Part shown: positions 31,372 to 33,905 of the stretch, one piece after another
How positions within the stretch are numbered: the stretch's first letter is position 1
Layout of the letters: each line of letters starts with the position of its first letter
Assembly (NCBI GenBank): GCA_029098105.1
Contig: JAQXNR010000116.1
Coordinates: 1 to 33,905 of the forward strand
Source: Lachnospiraceae bacterium
GTDB taxonomy: Bacteria > Bacillota > Clostridia > Lachnospirales > Lachnospiraceae
Direction: 5' to 3'
DNA length: 33,905 nucleotides
Translations under genes and position numbers: made by a program
The notes under the pieces: model-generated
Databases searched by the model: none
What the model was told of the DNA's origin: nothing
What the model saw: only the letters and a program-made list of their open reading frames with translations

Positions 31372-33660
31372 ATGTCTATTAGATTGTCAGGTATGATATC
31401 TGGACTGGATACTGATGCTCTTGTGCAGGGACTTTCTTCTGCATATCAGGTTAAGGTAGACAAGGTAACCAAAAAGAAGAAAAAAGCAGAATGGCAGATG
31501 GAAGCGTGGTCTACGCTGAACAGTAAGATTTACAGTTTGTATACAGGAACTTTGTCCAAAATTAAGACATATGGTAATTATAAAACAAAAAAGGCAAGTG
31601 TGTCTGGCGGAAATAATAGTTCTGTTTCCGTAAAGGCTTCCAATACTGCTGTAGATGGTACTTATAAAGTAAAGGTAAATTCCACAGCATCTTCTGCATT
31701 TATAACGGGAGCATCTCTGTCTTCCCAGAAGTATACCGCTTCCTACAGTGCAAGCAATGCGACTACGTTCAACGAGATGTACGAGACGGGAGCAGCAGAC
31801 AAGAGTAATACCGTTGGGAATACTCTGAATGGTAAGACATTAACTTTTAGTGGCATGCAGTATAATCAGGTCAAAAATGCGGATGGAGAGGGATTGTACA
31901 CGTTAACACAGAATGGTGTGAACACAGCAATCAAGTTATATGATGCGGATGGCAATGAGACGGGAGAGACTCAGGAAGCCACTATGGCGCAAATCAACGA
32001 ATACTTGAACCAGATGGCGAAGGCTTCCCCGGATTTTGATAGAAGCCAGTATTCCGCAAATGAAGTGCTGGATGCAGGAACTGCGGTGCAGTTGCAATAT
32101 ACTTTTACCGATTCCAGTTCGGTGGCAGACATCAATACCGAGTTAAAAAATGCAGGTTTCACAGGTCTTACAGTAAGCATGAAGGATGGAGCCCTTCAGT
32201 TTAATAATACTGCAGGGTATACGATGAACGCAGATGGAAGTTTGAAAGATTCTTATGGAACATACCAGGTGACCGGAGACGATGCCCTGCAGGCATTGGG
32301 AATGAAAACAGATGTCTCTGGCAAAGTGGATGTAGCGGTTAGTGCTACACAGAATGATTCGGATGGGAAATATGTTTACAATACCAGCGTAACTGCAGAA
32401 AAGTCTTTCCGTTACCAGGTAGCAGATACCAGTCTCAGCGGAAAGAGCACAATTTCCGAATTTTTAGCAGATACTTTTGACAACAATGCTCAGGTAGACA
32501 GCGAGAATGGAAAGCGTTATTTGGAATATAATCTGGTGATGGGAACTGGCTCCTCTGCTAAGACTACCACATTAAAGATTTATGAGGACCAAACGATGGA
32601 TCAGTTCTGTTCTGCGATTAAAGATGCTTCTGGCGGGGCGGTGAATGCCTCTTTTGATGCAACGAACCAGAGATTTTTCCTGACTTCTTCCAAGACTGGA
32701 GCAGAGAATAATTTTACACTGGAAAGTGCGGGAAGCAATGGTTCTCTGGAAGCATTGCAGAAGTTAGGATTGACTGAGAATAGTTTATATACTGGCAATG
32801 CAGTTATGTCCCGCAAGACAGCAACAGATGCGGAGATTGAATTGAATGGTGCGGTACTTACTTCCAGTACCAATGATGTTAAGGTAAGTTCGTTAGGTCT
32901 GACGATTACTACTGAGGCGGCAGATCCTGGAGAGGAACTGACTGTTACTGTGGCAAATGACACAGACGCCGTATATGACATGATTAAAGAGTTTATTAAG
33001 GAATATAACAATCTGGTTGCAGATATGTCAGAACAGTATTATGCAGATGCGACAACATACGAGCCATTGACGGATGAAGAAGAGGCGGAGATGACGGATA
33101 GTCAGATTGACAAGTGGGAGAAGAAAGCGAAATCTGCTTTGCTTCGTAGGGATTCTCAATTGAATAATGTTATGACCAATATGCGCAGCGAATTGGCAAA
33201 GAGTGTAACTATTACTGGTGAGGATGGAAAAGAGAAACGGTATTCTCTTTCTTCCTTTGGTGTTTGTACCGGTAACTGGGATGAGTATGGTTTGCTGCAC
33301 ATTAACGGAGATGCGGATGATCCGGAGTATGCTGCCAAGACCAATAAGTTAAAGGAAGCTCTGGGAGAGGATCCGGATGCTGTGATGAATGTTTTTGCAC
33401 AGATTGGAACAAACCTTTATAACCGCCTCGGTAAAATGATGGGTACTTCTAAGTTGAGCAGTACTCAGACGATTTATAATGACAAGAGTATGAAGAGCCA
33501 GATTTCCGATTACGACGATGAGATTAGTACATTACAGGAGAAATTGAAAACACTTCAGGATAAATATTATAAGCAGTTCAGTAACATGGAGGTGGCACTG
33601 TCCAAGTTACAGTCAACAGCATCTTCGCTGGGATTTAACAGTACAACATCCGGTTATTAG
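31372..33660 (+). CDS. fliD: Flagellar filament cap protein FliD
   Basis: A 762-residue FliD (HAP2). The N-terminus IRLSGMISGLDTDALVQGLSSAYQVKVDKVTKKKKKAEWQMEAWSTLNSKIYSLY and the C-terminal coiled-coil KSQISDYDDEISTLQEKLKTLQDKYYKQFSNMEVALSKLQSTASSLG are the helical leg regions. The centre (about 120-560) is Ser/Thr/Ala-rich and holds the D2-D3 domains with FliD-family flagellin-hook-like IN motif segments. It is about 50 percent longer than B. subtilis FliD (about 500). FliD caps the filament and helps flagellin fold. TGGAGGTAATATT precedes the ATG. Confidence 0.94.
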   Translation: MSIRLSGMISGLDTDALVQGLSSAYQVKVDKVTKKKKKAEWQMEAWSTLNSKIYSLYTGTLSKIKTYGNYKTKKASVSGGNNSSVSVKASNTAVDGTYKVKVNSTASSAFITGASLSSQKYTASYSASNATTFNEMYETGAADKSNTVGNTLNGKTLTFSGMQYNQVKNADGEGLYTLTQNGVNTAIKLYDADGNETGETQEATMAQINEYLNQMAKASPDFDRSQYSANEVLDAGTAVQLQYTFTDSSSVADINTELKNAGFTGLTVSMKDGALQFNNTAGYTMNADGSLKDSYGTYQVTGDDALQALGMKTDVSGKVDVAVSATQNDSDGKYVYNTSVTAEKSFRYQVADTSLSGKSTISEFLADTFDNNAQVDSENGKRYLEYNLVMGTGSSAKTTTLKIYEDQTMDQFCSAIKDASGGAVNASFDATNQRFFLTSSKTGAENNFTLESAGSNGSLEALQKLGLTENSLYTGNAVMSRKTATDAEIELNGAVLTSSTNDVKVSSLGLTITTEAADPGEELTVTVANDTDAVYDMIKEFIKEYNNLVADMSEQYYADATTYEPLTDEEEAEMTDSQIDKWEKKAKSALLRRDSQLNNVMTNMRSELAKSVTITGEDGKEKRYSLSSFGVCTGNWDEYGLLHINGDADDPEYAAKTNKLKEALGEDPDAVMNVFAQIGTNLYNRLGKMMGTSKLSSTQTIYNDKSMKSQISDYDDEISTLQEKLKTLQDKYYKQFSNMEVALSKLQSTASSLGFNSTTSGY

Positions 33661-33693
33661 AAGTGAGGATAGTGATTAAGGGAGGAAGACAGA

Positions 33694-33905
33694 ATGGCTT
33701 ATAGAAATGCAGCACAGATATACGGACAAAATAAGGTAATGACCGCATCTCCAGCAGAGTTGACACTGATGCTTTATGAAGGAGCAATTAAGTTTTGCAA
33801 TAAAGCGATTGAAGGTGTGAAAGAAAAGAATATCCAAAAAGCACATGACAACATCTGTAAGGTGGAGAACATCATCATAGAATTTCAGGCAACTCTGGAT
33901 CACAA
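33694..33905 (+). CDS. fliS: Flagellar protein FliS, partial at the window end
   Basis: The first 70 residues of FliS, the flagellin export chaperone. It starts AYRNAAQIYGQNKVMTASPAELTLMLYEGAIKFCNKAIEG, the well-known FliS opening with the TASPxELxLMLYEGAI helix. The rest, and a possible fliT, lie outside the window. GGAGG is 8 bases before the ATG at 33694, and the gap from fliD is 33 bases. Confidence 0.95.
   Translation, partial: MAYRNAAQIYGQNKVMTASPAELTLMLYEGAIKFCNKAIEGVKEKNIQKAHDNICKVENIIIEFQATLDH

Overview
This window looks like chromosomal DNA from a motile, endospore-lineage Firmicute, most probably a Lachnospiraceae-type Clostridia (Roseburia/Eubacterium/Agathobacter-like). The evidence is strong AGGAGG-type ribosome sites, moderate GC, SpoIIID, Mbl next to flhO/flhP, a Bacillus/Clostridia-style late flagellar cluster with FliW/CsrA, and BspA-type leucine-rich-repeat and lysine-rich Ig-like surface proteins. 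No tRNA, rRNA, CRISPR array or transposase was seen. The assignment is by gene content and synteny, not by database search.

Region 1 (1-3.7 kb): a minus-strand group holds a cation diffusion facilitator (cut by the window edge), a YitT-family membrane protein and a LysR regulator. The LysR gene is divergent from a YeiH-family putative sulfate exporter. The AT-rich gap between them carries two palindromes that are candidate operators.

Region 2 (3.7-11.5 kb): a tight plus-strand operon starts at a near-consensus promoter embedded in a 13-bp-arm inverted repeat. It encodes an Asp/Glu-racemase-family protein, a DltA-like amino-acid adenylating enzyme, a DltC-like carrier protein, an AlgI-type MBOAT acyltransferase and a membrane-anchored SGNH-like protein. 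The logic resembles D-alanylation of teichoic acids (Dlt): activate an amino acid, load a carrier, pass it through a membrane channel, esterify an extracellular polymer. The parts differ from canonical Dlt. The gene order is A-C-B-D-like, the chirality-associated Cys of DltA is replaced, the MBOAT is AlgI-sized, the SGNH nucleophile position is Cys, and a racemase is translationally coupled. This is my best candidate for an under-described system. It is followed by a small secreted protein, a secreted transglutaminase-like protein and an XRE-type regulator.

Region 3 (11.5-16.9 kb): spoIIID has a good sigma-E promoter inside a palindrome that also covers its ribosome binding site. Then come a large inverted repeat, a minus-strand LRR surface protein with a 16-unit 12-bp repeat, and a long PAS/PocR/GAF sensor with no visible output domain. 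The last two separate spoIIID from mbl, which are adjacent in Bacillus subtilis.

Region 4 (16.9-20.1 kb): mbl, flgF/flhO, flgG/flhP and a rod-binding FlgJ form one unit with a sigma-A promoter and a terminator. Region 5 (20.1-23.7 kb): recD2, comF and yvyF, ending in a strong terminator. Region 6 (23.7 kb to end): late flagellar genes flgM-flgN // flgK-flgK2-flgL-fliW-csrA // flaG-fliD-fliS. Sigma-28 promoters lie before flgM and flaG. A near-perfect CsrA site covers the flaG ribosome binding site, and no flagellin gene is present at its usual place after csrA.
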